A stretch of 53,572 bases of DNA from Opitutaceae bacterium (GTDB taxonomy: Bacteria > Verrucomicrobiota > Verrucomicrobiia > Opitutales > Opitutaceae): assembly GCA_018402455.1 (NCBI GenBank), contig JAGYIG010000022.1, positions 1 to 53,572 on the forward strand, in the 5' to 3' direction. How positions within the stretch are numbered: position 1 is the first letter of the stretch; every line of letters begins with the position of its first letter. Shown here in pieces: positions 1 to 9,259 of the stretch. The notes under the pieces are model-generated. The model was given only the letters and a program-made list of their open reading frames with translations, did no database searches and was not told the origin of the DNA. The translations under genes and the position numbers were made by a program.

Positions 1-68
1 CACCAAGGCCGTCGCAGGCATAAGCATGGCTTGCCGCTGAGGCTGGAAACCCTTACCCCGCTTCCACC

Positions 69-1004
69 ATGGCAAAAATTCTGATTACGGGGGCAGCGGG
101 ATTCATCGGCAGCCACACCACGGACCTTTTGTTGTCCGAAGGTCACACTGTGGTCGGGGTGGATAACTTCCGCTCGGGCCATCGGCGAAATTTAGCCGCG
201 GCTTTAACCTCGGCAGCGTTCCGTCTGGTCGAAGCCGATGTCTCGGCCGAGTCGGTCCTGGCTCAATTGGTCGCGACCGAAACCCCCGATGCCATCATCC
301 ATCTCGCGGCGCTGGTCAGCGTGCAGGACAGCATGGAGAACCCCGAGTTGAACTACCGCCTGAACGTGCTCGCGACTCATCGGGTGGCGGAAGCCGCCCG
401 CGAGTCGGGAGTGAAACGCCTGGTGTTCGCCTCCTCCGCCGCTGTCTATGGCGACGCGACCGAATTGCCGATTCGGGAGGCGTCGACGACCCGTCCGATC
501 AGTCCCTACGGGGGGGCGAAACTCGCATCCGAAGCCCTGCTGCTGGCGCATGGGGCAGCCTTTGGCTCGGTCGTGCGGTGTCAGCGGTATTTTAATGTCT
601 TTGGTCCGCGTCAGGATCCGGCCTCGCCCTACAGCGGGGTGATTTCGATTTTCGCGCAGCGCTTTCGCGACGGCCAAGGCGTGACGATTTTCGGCGACGG
701 GCAACAAACCCGCGACTTCATCTCCGTGCACGACGTGGCTCGGGCCAATGCCCTGGCCGCTACCGGGGAGGGGGTGGCGTCGGGCATTGCCAATATTTGC
801 ACGGGCCGATCGACCTCCCTGCTGGAGGTGGCGGCGGTATTTGGTCGGCACTATCCCGCGGCTACCGCGCCGACTCTGGCCCCGCCGCGCCCGGGCGATA
901 TCATCCATTCGCGCGGCGATGCGACCCGGGCCGGGCAGGAGCTGGGGTTTACCGCCCGGTGGCCGGTGGACGAGGGCTTGGCTGAATTGATCAAATTGGG
1001 CTGA
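69..1004 (+). CDS. NAD-dependent sugar epimerase/dehydratase (GalE-like SDR)
   Basis: This 311-residue protein is an extended short-chain dehydrogenase/reductase that should act on a nucleotide sugar in the cytoplasm. The N-terminus has the NAD-binding GAAGFIG motif at residues 8-14. The catalytic YGGAK motif puts Tyr147 and Lys151 in place, with a serine pair near 122-123. The length is typical of UDP-glucose 4-epimerase relatives. The exact substrate cannot be read from the sequence. It lies about 3.3 kb from the end of the polysaccharide locus and on the opposite strand, so a role supplying a sugar precursor is plausible but inferred. The start is the ATG at 69; no clear Shine-Dalgarno sequence precedes it. 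Confidence 0.85.
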   Translation: MAKILITGAAGFIGSHTTDLLLSEGHTVVGVDNFRSGHRRNLAAALTSAAFRLVEADVSAESVLAQLVATETPDAIIHLAALVSVQDSMENPELNYRLNVLATHRVAEAARESGVKRLVFASSAAVYGDATELPIREASTTRPISPYGGAKLASEALLLAHGAAFGSVVRCQRYFNVFGPRQDPASPYSGVISIFAQRFRDGQGVTIFGDGQQTRDFISVHDVARANALAATGEGVASGIANICTGRSTSLLEVAAVFGRHYPAATAPTLAPPRPGDIIHSRGDATRAGQELGFTARWPVDEGLAELIKLG

Positions 1005-1040
1005 GAATGCGACGGGTAGCGGCCGTTCACCAGACCGACT

Positions 1041-2114
1041 CTACCAATGCAGGTGATCGCCCTTTTTCAAAGATTGGGCGAATGCGACGAGGAGTTTCAC
1101 GGTCGCTTCCACATCGGCCAGGTCCACCAGTTCGCTGGGCGTGTGCATGTAGCGCAATGGCACACTGATCAGTCCCGTTGCCACGCCGCCCCGGGTGATT
1201 TGAATCGCCCGGGCGTCGGTGCCGGTCGGACGGGGATCAGCCTCCAGCTGATAGGGGATTTTTGCCGTCGTGGCGGCCTGTAACAAGCGGTCAAACACCA
1301 AGGGATTGATGTTGGGGCCCCGACAGATGACCGGGCCGCCCCCCAGTTTGAATTCGCCGTACTTGCGTTTGTCGCAGTCGGGGTGATCCGTGGCGTGACC
1401 GACGTCGACGGCCACCGCCACCTGGGGGTTCACCGCGAAAGAAGACGTCGTGGCGCCGCGCACCCCGATCTCCTCCTGGGCGGTGCCCACGGCCGCGATC
1501 TGAGCGGACAAACGCTTTTTGGCTTTCGCCAGCCGAATCAGGGTTTCGCCCACCACGTAAGCCCCCGCCTTGTTGTCGAAGGCGCGGGCGGCGCCGATAC
1601 TGCCGTTGATCAATTCAAAGTCATGATCGTAGGTGGCGGTATCGCCGATCTGGACCCGGGCCAGTGCCTCGGCCTTCGAAGCCGCGCCAATGTCGATCCA
1701 CATCTCGTGGATTTCCGGCACCTTTTTACGGTCCTCCTCGCTCATCAGGTGAATGGCTCTTTTGCCGGTCACCCCCTTGACCATGCCTTGAGCCGTCCGG
1801 ATCAAAACCCGTCGCCCGGAAATCATCGATTTGTCGTGTCCGCCCAGGGTGCTGAAATAAAGGAAGCCGCCGTCGTCGACGTAAGTGATGATCAACCCGA
1901 GTTCATCCAGGTGCCCGGCCAGCATGAGAATGGGATCCCCCTTGGGGTTGAGGATGCCGATGCGGTTCCCCATCGCATCGCGGCGGTAGGTGTTGCAGGC
2001 GGGCTCCACGTAGCGGTCGAAAACAGCTTGCGATTCGAATTCGGCTCCGGACGGAGACCGGGCGGCGAGCAGGTCGACGAGAAACGGGGGAGGGGAATAG
2101 GGCTTGGAGGGCAT
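1041..2114 (-). CDS. M42 family aminopeptidase (TET/FrvX type)
   Basis: The 357-residue protein belongs to the M42 metallopeptidases, cytosolic dinuclear zinc or cobalt aminopeptidases that often form tetrahedral dodecamers. The metal-ligand pattern is visible: His68-x-Asp70 in AGHLDELG, Asp180 in AFDNKAG, the Glu pair near 214-215 in AQEEIGVRG, Asp237 in VDVGH, and a late His in RYMHTPSE. The length fits the family. It ends 36 bp from the epimerase stop (convergent) and its start is 66 bp from hisA (divergent), so 2115-2180 must hold both promoters. The physiological substrate is unknown. Family assignment is secure; the distinction between peptidase and the historic endoglucanase label rests on family knowledge. 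Confidence 0.9.
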   Translation of the reverse strand: MPSKPYSPPPFLVDLLAARSPSGAEFESQAVFDRYVEPACNTYRRDAMGNRIGILNPKGDPILMLAGHLDELGLIITYVDDGGFLYFSTLGGHDKSMISGRRVLIRTAQGMVKGVTGKRAIHLMSEEDRKKVPEIHEMWIDIGAASKAEALARVQIGDTATYDHDFELINGSIGAARAFDNKAGAYVVGETLIRLAKAKKRLSAQIAAVGTAQEEIGVRGATTSSFAVNPQVAVAVDVGHATDHPDCDKRKYGEFKLGGGPVICRGPNINPLVFDRLLQAATTAKIPYQLEADPRPTGTDARAIQITRGGVATGLISVPLRYMHTPSELVDLADVEATVKLLVAFAQSLKKGDHLHW

Positions 2115-2180
2115 ATTGAACGGTTGCTTTTGACGGAAGGTGGAGCCGGAATCCCGACGCGAAAACCACTATTTGAGACG

Positions 2181-2912
2181 ATGACGATTTATCCAGCGAT
2201 TGATATCAAGAACGGAAGGGCGGTGCGGTTGCTCCAAGGCCAGGCCGATCAGGAGACGGTGTATGCCAACGAACCGGCGGAGGTCGCGGCGCGGTTTCGC
2301 GCCGCCGGCAGTTCATGGGTCCACGTGGTGGATTTGGACGGGGCCTTTGATGGCACGCCGCGGAATCGTGAGCAGATTCGTGCGATCGCGGCCTCCGGGC
2401 TGAAGGTGCAACTCGGCGGCGGGCAGCGCACGGTGGAGATCGTTCGCGAATCGCTGGCCCTCGGGGTGAGCCGGGTGGTGATTGGCACCCGCGCGGCGGA
2501 GAGTGAGGATTTTGTCGCGGAGCTGATTCGGGAGTTTGGTGATAAAATCGCGGTGGGAATCGATGCCAAGGACGGGAAGGTCGCCGTGAAGGGGTGGGTC
2601 GATACCACCGACTTGGAGGCGCTGAGCATGGCCAAGCGCATGAGCGACCTCGGCGTGGCCACCATCATCTACACCGACATCGGCACCGATGGAATGTTGA
2701 CGGGCCCAAACTTGGCCGCGCAAGAGGCCATGGCCTCCGCGGTGGACGCCACCATCATTGCCAGCGGTGGCGTCAGCCAGCTGGCCGATGTGCAGGCGCT
2801 CGCCGCCATCGAAAAACGCCGCCCTAATTTGGGCGGCGTCATTGTGGGCAAGGCGATCTACGAAAAACGAGTCAGCGTCGAGGACCTGCTTAAACTTCAG
2901 GACCGGATTTGA
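2181..2912 (+). CDS. hisA: 1-(5-phosphoribosyl)-5-[(5-phosphoribosylamino)methylideneamino]imidazole-4-carboxamide isomerase
   Basis: HisA catalyses the Amadori-type isomerisation of ProFAR to PRFAR, the fourth step of histidine biosynthesis. The 243-residue TIM barrel starts MTIYPAIDIK with the general-base Asp8, continues through a QLGGGQR phosphate-binding turn, and has the second catalytic Asp region in YTDIGTDGML. The open frame runs far upstream, but only the ATG at 2181 gives the canonical HisA N-terminus. No other his gene is nearby, so it appears detached from a his operon. Its last 16 bp overlap the 3' end of the convergent oxidoreductase gene. Confidence 0.95.
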   Translation: MTIYPAIDIKNGRAVRLLQGQADQETVYANEPAEVAARFRAAGSSWVHVVDLDGAFDGTPRNREQIRAIAASGLKVQLGGGQRTVEIVRESLALGVSRVVIGTRAAESEDFVAELIREFGDKIAVGIDAKDGKVAVKGWVDTTDLEALSMAKRMSDLGVATIIYTDIGTDGMLTGPNLAAQEAMASAVDATIIASGGVSQLADVQALAAIEKRRPNLGGVIVGKAIYEKRVSVEDLLKLQDRI

Positions 2913-4291
2913 TCAGCGATGTCTTCCAGCGGGTAGGTCAGGATCTCGGCCAGGGTGGGATGATACCAGGGCGCCTTGAGCAGATCGAACACCGTGGCTT
3001 TCATCGCGAGGGGACCGCTGAAACAGTGGATCAATTCACCGGCTTGAGGGCCGACGATTTCGGCCCCTAAAATGCGGCCCTTGGTCGGTTCGGCGATCAC
3101 CTTCACGTAGCCGCGTTTGGCTTCCATGAGGATGGATTTCCCATGGTCGTCGAACGGATACTCGGCACTCACATAGGCCGTTCCAGCCTCTTGCAGTTGT
3201 GCTTCACTCCGTCCAATGGAGGCCAGGGGGGGCTCGGTGAACACCACATTCAGCAACAGGTCCGGATTGAGGGGCTGCAGTTTGGAGACGCCGCCGGCGT
3301 GCTTTGCCGCCAGTTCGCCCTGCGACACGGCCAGATGCACGATGTCGTGCGGGCCACAAACATCCCCGCCCGCGTAGATGTGTTTGGCCGACGTTTGTTG
3401 CCAGCGGTTGGTTTTGATCCGCCCGCCGGGCGTGAGGTCCACCCCGGCATTCTCAAGTTGTAGCCCGCTGGTGTTGGGCTCACGGCCGAGGGCGTTGAAA
3501 AGGTATTGGGCCCGGCGGGTCGTTTTTTTGCCGGCACTCAGGAAGACGACCTCCACGCCGGTCGGAGTCGGCCTTACTTTTTGAATCTGGGTGTCGGTGT
3601 GGAGATCAATGCCCTCGTCGCGGAAGGCCTGCTGCACGGCCTCGGAGGCGGCCGGGGAGTGGTCCTTCAAAATATGGGGGCTGCGTTGAATCAAGACCAC
3701 CCGGGAGCCGATGCGCCGCAGAAATTGGCTCAACTCGCAGGCGACAATACCTCCGCCCAGCACGATGACGCTGGCCGGAACGTGGTCGAGTTCGAGCACA
3801 TCGTCGCTGGTCCAGTAGGGCGTGTCGGCCAAGCCGGGCACCGGTGGGGTCGAAACTTTCGAGCCGGTGGAAATGATGAAGTGTTTCGCCCGCAGCGTTT
3901 GCCCGTCGGACAAGGCCAGGGTGTGGGGATCGGTGAAATGAGCGCGACTGCGATACAAGTCGTAGCGGGGAGACCGCATCGCCTTGACCCGGTATTCGGC
4001 AAATTCTCCGATGATCTTTTTCTTCCGCCGGTGCAGGGCCTTCATGTCCACCTCCGCGCGGGGAATCTTCAGGCCAAATTCTTTGCCGCGCTGGGCGAGG
4101 TGCAGGACGTCGGTGGCGTAGAGCAGGGTCTTTGAGGGCATGCACCCCTGCAGGATGCACAGACCGCCCAATTCCGCGCCGCTGTCGACGATGGCGACCT
4201 TCTGGCCAAGGTCGGCCGCGGTGCGCGCGGCATTAAAACCGGCACTGCCACCACCGATGGCAATGAAATCGTAGGATTTGGATTTGGGCAT
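2897..4291 (-). CDS. Dihydrolipoamide dehydrogenase-like FAD disulfide oxidoreductase
   Basis: This 464-residue class I pyridine nucleotide-disulfide oxidoreductase uses FAD and NAD(P)H to reduce a disulfide substrate. The FAD Rossmann motif GGGSAGFNAA is near the N-terminus. The redox pair is in GGLCILQGCMPSK (CxxxxC). A second Rossmann motif (VLGGGIVACE) binds NAD(P)H, and the C-terminal dimer-interface HPTLAE supplies the catalytic His/Glu. No 2-oxoacid dehydrogenase E1/E2 genes are nearby, so it may not be the Lpd of a complex. Mercuric reductase-like or soluble transhydrogenase-like roles remain possible. It follows the sugar transferase stop by 11 bp on the same strand and could be the last cistron of the polysaccharide transcript. 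Confidence 0.85.
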   Translation of the reverse strand: MPKSKSYDFIAIGGGSAGFNAARTAADLGQKVAIVDSGAELGGLCILQGCMPSKTLLYATDVLHLAQRGKEFGLKIPRAEVDMKALHRRKKKIIGEFAEYRVKAMRSPRYDLYRSRAHFTDPHTLALSDGQTLRAKHFIISTGSKVSTPPVPGLADTPYWTSDDVLELDHVPASVIVLGGGIVACELSQFLRRIGSRVVLIQRSPHILKDHSPAASEAVQQAFRDEGIDLHTDTQIQKVRPTPTGVEVVFLSAGKKTTRRAQYLFNALGREPNTSGLQLENAGVDLTPGGRIKTNRWQQTSAKHIYAGGDVCGPHDIVHLAVSQGELAAKHAGGVSKLQPLNPDLLLNVVFTEPPLASIGRSEAQLQEAGTAYVSAEYPFDDHGKSILMEAKRGYVKVIAEPTKGRILGAEIVGPQAGELIHCFSGPLAMKATVFDLLKAPWYHPTLAEILTYPLEDIADQIRS

Positions 4292-4302
4292 GAGCAGGGA
4301 AG

Positions 4303-5817
4303 TTAACGGCCTTTACCGAAGAGCATGAGGTGGATGGTGCGCAGGACAATGGCCGCATCCATCACAAAGGAAAAATGCCGGATGTAATAGAGATCGTATT
4401 CCAGTTTTCGCAGGGTGTCCTCCACACTCGCACCATAGGGATAATTGATCTGCGCCCAACCGGTCACGCCGGGGCGCACCAGGTGCCGAAAGTGGTAGCA
4501 CGGAATCTCCGCCTCATAGTCCTTGACCAACTGATCCCACTCGGCGCGGGGGCCGATCAAACTCATGTCGCCCTTGATGACGTTCCACAGCTGCGGCACT
4601 TCATCCAACCGGCTCTTTCGGAGCAGGGCTCCGATCTTGGTGATGCGGGGATCGTTTTCCTGCGTGTAGCGGGAATCTCCCGCTTCCGGCGGGCCGTCGG
4701 GCTTTCGCATGGTGCGAAATTTTATCATGGTGAAGGGTTCCCGGTTTCGCCCGATCCGCGTTTGGCGGAAGAGCACCGGCCCGCCATCGGACAACTTGAT
4801 ACTGAGGGCGGCCGCGAGGAGGAAGGGCGAGGCCACCGCCAGACCGACAACCGAAAGCAACACGTCAACAATGCGTTTGGTGCGCTCAAATACCGGCGTG
4901 CGGGCGATCTCAAAACCCTCCTGGAAAAGCCACGTGTGGTTGATGCGGTAGAGCGGAATTTTACGCCAGTAGGTCTCGAAGAAGAGTTCGAGGGTGAAGG
5001 TGGGGACGCCGCGGAAGTAGAGCTCGGTGAGATCATTCGCCAACGCTTCCTGAATGGAGTGCGCGGACTCGCGGATCACAATGGCTTCAACCCCCAGCTC
5101 TCCCTGCCGAATCGCCGCCATGATCTCCGGGTAGTTCCCCACCGACTCGTCTTCGCTCAGCTGGATGGCGGGTTCCTCCAACTCTCCGGTGATGGCGCAG
5201 ATGATTCGTTGATGCACTCCATTGCTGTGGCAGACTTCGCGGAAGTTTTCGCACGACGCCCGATCGCCCAGAAAAAGAATGGAGCGTTCGGAACGATCAT
5301 GTGCTTTCCAACGGTGGACGGTCCGCCGGTAGCTGAGGGTGATCAAGGCGATGCCAAGGAATCCGAGAGCGATCACCCCCCGGCTCTTAGCCAGCGTGGT
5401 GTCGTCCAAGGTGAAGACAAACGTCAGAATCAGCGTGGCGACTCCCGCCAGGCTCACCGCCACGAAGTGTTGTGAGGTGTAATCCGCGCCCATCATTTCC
5501 GTCCGGGAGCGGTAGCCGTCAATCAGGTAGATGGCGGCGATGACCAACAAGCCCGGCACCACGATGGGCTCGATGACCCACACCCCCAACGGAAGCACGC
5601 CCCGCAACCATTGCAGGGCGTTGAACGCGCCCACGATGACGAGGATGTCCAAAAGGAGGAGGACGAGCAGAACGCTGAAGCCTTGTTTCGGGGTGCGATT
5701 CAAAATGCGTGGTTTGGGTTGATGGGTCCGGCCGAAGCCCGGAAAGGGTGATGGGGTGGGGCAGAGGTCGGGAGCCGTGCGGTGGTTTTGGTTTGGGTTA
5801 TCGCACCCCTGTGGCAA
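4303..5817 (-). CDS. Undecaprenyl-phosphate sugar-1-phosphate transferase (initiating enzyme)
   Basis: This polyprenyl glycosylphosphotransferase (PHPT/WbaP-like) moves a hexose-1-phosphate from a nucleotide sugar to undecaprenyl phosphate, the first step in building a lipid-linked glycan. The N-terminal third has several hydrophobic segments, then a Rossmann-like region. The catalytic domain occupies the last ~200 residues with KRIVDVLLS, KFRTM, RLDEVPQLWNV and GDMSLIGPRAE, and it ends with a membrane-associated tail. The 504-residue reading starts at a TTG next to the preceding stop. An internal start (for example a TTG near 5705) is possible because the first ~38 residues are low-complexity. 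It is the 3'-most glycan gene of the long minus-strand run. Confidence 0.9.
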   Translation of the reverse strand: MPQGCDNPNQNHRTAPDLCPTPSPFPGFGRTHQPKPRILNRTPKQGFSVLLVLLLLDILVIVGAFNALQWLRGVLPLGVWVIEPIVVPGLLVIAAIYLIDGYRSRTEMMGADYTSQHFVAVSLAGVATLILTFVFTLDDTTLAKSRGVIALGFLGIALITLSYRRTVHRWKAHDRSERSILFLGDRASCENFREVCHSNGVHQRIICAITGELEEPAIQLSEDESVGNYPEIMAAIRQGELGVEAIVIRESAHSIQEALANDLTELYFRGVPTFTLELFFETYWRKIPLYRINHTWLFQEGFEIARTPVFERTKRIVDVLLSVVGLAVASPFLLAAALSIKLSDGGPVLFRQTRIGRNREPFTMIKFRTMRKPDGPPEAGDSRYTQENDPRITKIGALLRKSRLDEVPQLWNVIKGDMSLIGPRAEWDQLVKDYEAEIPCYHFRHLVRPGVTGWAQINYPYGASVEDTLRKLEYDLYYIRHFSFVMDAAIVLRTIHLMLFGKGR

Positions 5818-7023
5818 TTAAGCGAGCGGCTTCGGGCGGGGGAGGTCGTTCAACAGGTCGGTCCAACGTTGCGCCGCCACGTCGGCATTGGCCACCGTCT
5901 CATAGAACTCACGCGCGTTGTGCGACAAGGTTTCGAGCGCGGCCGGTGACTTCGCCAGCGACGCCACGGTTTGGGCCATGTCGGCAAGGGTGTTCCGGTC
6001 GCCGACAAACCCCACCGGCGTATCCCGAATGAAGCGGGCGATTTCGCTGTGGGGGGGGCCCAAGAAAAGAACCGGCCCCGCGGCGGCGCAGATGCCGTAG
6101 AGTTTGCTGGGGTAAACGACATTTTCACAACCTTCCCGCAGCGTGATGACATGCAAATCACCCACCGCCAACACCTCACTCCGGCGTTCCCGCGGCTGAG
6201 CCGGAAAGAACCTCATGTTGGTCAGGCCGGATCGTTCGGCGGCGGCTTGCATCGACGCCTTTTGCGGGCCGGGTCCCACGATGCAAAAGCAGATATCCGG
6301 CTCGTGCAGCAGGTGCCGGGCCAACTCCAGCATCAGGTCCAGATCGTGAACCCGCCCCAGATTCCCAAAATACAGCAGGACAAATTTATCCTGGAGCTGC
6401 CAAGCCTCCCGGAGGTCCGCGGCCTGTGATTTCGCGATCGGCTGCACCCCGTCCGGCGCCCAATTGGGGATGATGATCCGCCGGGCCGCGCCCACCCCGG
6501 CTCGGATCAGCAACGCTTCCATGTCGGTGCCCAACGTGACGCAGGCATCGGCCGAGCGCCAACTCGCGTCCCGCAGTGGCGCGAGACATTGGGCCCAGGA
6601 TCGACCACTCACCCGGTGGATCGCCTCCGGGTAGATGTCCTGAATCCAGTGAATGACCCGGGCTCCCTTCAATCTGGCCAAGGGCTGGGCCAGGACGGCG
6701 AACAACGGCGGATCCGTTAAAAAAACCACCGTATCGTCTTTTTTGGTTCTGAGCAAAATCCACCAGAGCGCGCCGACGGTATAGGACAATAGATCCAGAA
6801 AGTGGGTCACCAAACTGCCGGAATTCCCCAACCTCAGGCTACTCAGACGATGGATCGTGACGCCGGCTTCGACAGTCACTCGGGGCAGGGCGTGCGGTCG
6901 ACTGGTCAAGACTTCGACTTGATCACGGGTGCGGGCCAGGCGTTCGACCAGATCGGTCAGCAGCTGGGCCGTGGCGGGCGTGTCCGGCCGGAAGAATCGA
7001 TTTACAAAAATGAGCCTAGGCAT
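5818..7023 (-). CDS. Glycosyltransferase family 4 (WbuB-like)
   Basis: A GT-B fold retaining glycosyltransferase of 401 residues that should add one sugar to the lipid-linked glycan at the inner membrane face. The N-terminus MPRLIFVNRFFRPD, the linker LLYFGNLGRVHDLD and the C-terminal YPSKLYGICAAAGPVLFLG match the WbuB/GT4 pattern. I chose the ATG at 7023 because the upstream in-frame extension is proline/arginine-rich and overlaps the previous gene; with this start it overlaps the preceding stop by 8 bp. Donor and acceptor sugars cannot be told from sequence. Confidence 0.85.
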   Translation of the reverse strand: MPRLIFVNRFFRPDTPATAQLLTDLVERLARTRDQVEVLTSRPHALPRVTVEAGVTIHRLSSLRLGNSGSLVTHFLDLLSYTVGALWWILLRTKKDDTVVFLTDPPLFAVLAQPLARLKGARVIHWIQDIYPEAIHRVSGRSWAQCLAPLRDASWRSADACVTLGTDMEALLIRAGVGAARRIIIPNWAPDGVQPIAKSQAADLREAWQLQDKFVLLYFGNLGRVHDLDLMLELARHLLHEPDICFCIVGPGPQKASMQAAAERSGLTNMRFFPAQPRERRSEVLAVGDLHVITLREGCENVVYPSKLYGICAAAGPVLFLGPPHSEIARFIRDTPVGFVGDRNTLADMAQTVASLAKSPAALETLSHNAREFYETVANADVAAQRWTDLLNDLPRPKPLA

Positions 7024-7831
7024 GGGCTTTCCCCCTCTGCGCTCGGATGGCCGCGCTGGCAAACCCCTCATAGCGGGCGAGCAGGCAGCAGTATTCCCAT
7101 GCTCCGGCGCCGTCGAGCACCCCGCCGCGCAACAGGTATTGGTAGACCAAACGAAAAAACGGCCGCCCCGGCAGGGCGTAGCTGAAATGTTTCAGCGCCC
7201 GTCGCCGATCGATGGCCGCCCGCGCCCAAAGTTGAGCGAGGGGGGGAGGGGGGCTGGACAAATAAGCCGCCGCTTCGGCCTCGGCGTAGCGGCGGTGTTT
7301 GGCGATCCAATCCGCCACCCCACTGGCGGAGAGGTCATGGTGATAACCGGCGTTAAATCGTCCCATGCGCATGCCCGGCGCTTCGCGTTGGCCATGTCCG
7401 GCCTGAATGAACTCGAAGCGTTTCCGGTGCACGAATCGCGCCTGCCAAGCGGGGAAGTCGGTGCATCGCTTGAGCCAATTCCCCCGCCACATCATGCGCG
7501 GGGCCACCCAAACGCCGTCGAAATCCTCCGCCTCGAAATTCGCACACTCCTGCCAAAGCTCAGGGGTGAACGTCTCATCCGCATCGAGATGAAAGACCCA
7601 CTCGTGTCGCAGGTCGGCCTCACGGTTGGCGAAATTTCGCTGCTGGGCAAAGTTGTGAAATGCGTTTTCCACGACCCGGGCGCCGTGAGCTTTGGCGATG
7701 GCGACCGTTTGGTCGACGGACCCTGAATCGACCACCACGACGTCCTCACAAGCGGCCACGCTGGCCAAACAACGCGGCAGATTGGTCTCCTCGTTCAGGG
7801 TCAGAACAACAATGGAAAAGGGGAAGGCCAT
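7016..7831 (-). CDS. Glycosyltransferase family 2 (WaaE/KdtX-like)
   Basis: This 271-residue GT-A glycosyltransferase has the N-terminal FSIVVLTLNEETNLPRCL start typical of the WaaE/KdtX group, and a DxD-like metal site in HLDADET. Members transfer a sugar in the lipopolysaccharide core or in surface glycans. The start is set to the ATG at 7831, which gives the expected family N-terminus 20 bp after the ligase stop; the open frame extends further upstream only as a shadow of the ligase gene. The specific linkage is unknown. Confidence 0.85.
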   Translation of the reverse strand: MAFPFSIVVLTLNEETNLPRCLASVAACEDVVVVDSGSVDQTVAIAKAHGARVVENAFHNFAQQRNFANREADLRHEWVFHLDADETFTPELWQECANFEAEDFDGVWVAPRMMWRGNWLKRCTDFPAWQARFVHRKRFEFIQAGHGQREAPGMRMGRFNAGYHHDLSASGVADWIAKHRRYAEAEAAAYLSSPPPPLAQLWARAAIDRRRALKHFSYALPGRPFFRLVYQYLLRGGVLDGAGAWEYCCLLARYEGFASAAIRAQRGKAHA

Positions 7832-7851
7832 GGATGCTTTGTCGCCGCTGC

Positions 7852-9254
7852 TCAGGCGTGGGCGGTACTGCCCAACTGCAGGTAGCGAATTGAACCGAAG
7901 AACGCGACCCACGCGCTGAGGGTCACGGCGGGATTGGCAAACGGAAATTCCAACCACGCGTAGCCCGCCAGCAGGATCAGGCAAAAGAAGGGCAGGCCGG
8001 CGTAGGGGTCGGCCCAGAGGTGGCGGTAAATGCCTTTCAGCGGCAGCAGGATGGTGGCGAGGAAGAGAAGGACGCCGAGCAGTCCCACTTCGGTCGCCAA
8101 TTGCAACCAGTCCGAATGCGCCTCGTTGAACTGCACGGTCCAACCTTCCACCGTTTTGGGTTCCGTATTGTAACGCCGATAAACGAAGGCGTAGGACTCC
8201 AGCCCCCATCCCGCCAGCGGCCGGGACTTGATGAACCCGATGGTGTCTTCATAGACGCGGGCGCGTTGGCCGATACCGCCCATCTCCCTCATCTCCGCGA
8301 GCTGTTCCTGCGTGATGGCGATGCGATGCCGAATGGTGTCGCCACTCAACCAATACGCGGCGGCTCCACAGCCCAGCAGCGCGATCAGACCGATCCCCAT
8401 CAACGCGGGCCGTGACACCGGATCGGGACGCTTGCGCCCCAGTCGCCACACCAGCCAGAAGCCCCCCACGGTGAGCAGCAGCGCCAGCATCGCGGTCGAA
8501 GATCGCGAGGTGCTCATCGGTATGGTGACCGCAATCAACAGCACCAGGACCAGGGCGGAAAAAGCCGGACTGTGGAGAAACCCCCGCCCGCGGTCCTCGC
8601 GGGAGAGATACTCGAGCAAGCCGAGCCAGCCGGCGATATTCAGCAGCGCGAAAGGCCCCCAGTGATTGTGATAAAAAAAGGACGCGAAAAAGGAGCTGTT
8701 CGGCGAGGTAAAGAGGCCAAAAAACATCTCGGTCCCGGCCAATTTTTGCACCGTGCCAAACAGGGCCAGCACCCCGGCGTTGATGCCCAACCAAAGGGTC
8801 AGTCCCCGGAGCGTGCGGCGGTTTTGGACATTCATCGCCAGGTTGAACGCAGACAGGTATAGCCCGAGGGCCAACGCCAGTTCCGACCGGGTGAGATCAG
8901 GCAGCACGGAAGTCGGCAAGCCCGGGAGGGTGGGGATCGGCCGAAAGACTTGCTGATCGTAATACCAAATGATCTCGAAACTGGGGTTGAAGGAACTGAC
9001 CAGGATCCAGACCGAAAGCAGCAGCGGCGGCAGGAGCCACCACAGCCAGCGTCCGAGCGGCGCTCCTCGTTGTCGGCGGTCGATCAGGCCATACAGGGTG
9101 AGCAGCCCACCGATGGCCCCGCCGACGATGAGGATGGCTGGCCCACATCGATGCGGCCGCCGAACATCCACGCGGCGGCCACCACCAGGGCCGCCACGTG
9201 CCATTGCGTCGCTTTCTCGAGGTTACTGCGGTGTAGGATAGCGCGGTGCGCCAT
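7852..9254 (-). CDS. O-antigen ligase/polymerase (WaaL/Wzy_C type), one frameshift near the 5' end
   Basis: A polytopic membrane protein with about ten hydrophobic segments. Its large periplasmic loop contains GWGLESYAFVYRRY and FNEAHSDWLQL, the Wzy_C/O-antigen ligase signature with its conserved His. Such enzymes join an undecaprenyl-linked glycan to lipid A core or polymerise repeat units in the periplasm. The visible open frame starts at 9204 with an unlikely, non-hydrophobic N-terminus. In another frame an ATG at 9254, 5 bp after the previous stop, reads MAHRAILHRSNLEK and then a membrane helix up to GRIDVGQP, where one base is missing near 9135-9145 before PAILIVGGAIGG resumes in the main frame. 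I therefore place the start at 9254 and call a frameshift, more likely a sequence error than decay. Confidence 0.75.
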
Positions 9255-9259
9255 GGTCT

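Noticed and set aside
1383..2912. A 509-residue fusion ending in HisA
   Set aside because: The first 266 residues are antisense to the M42 gene; HisA itself starts at 2181.
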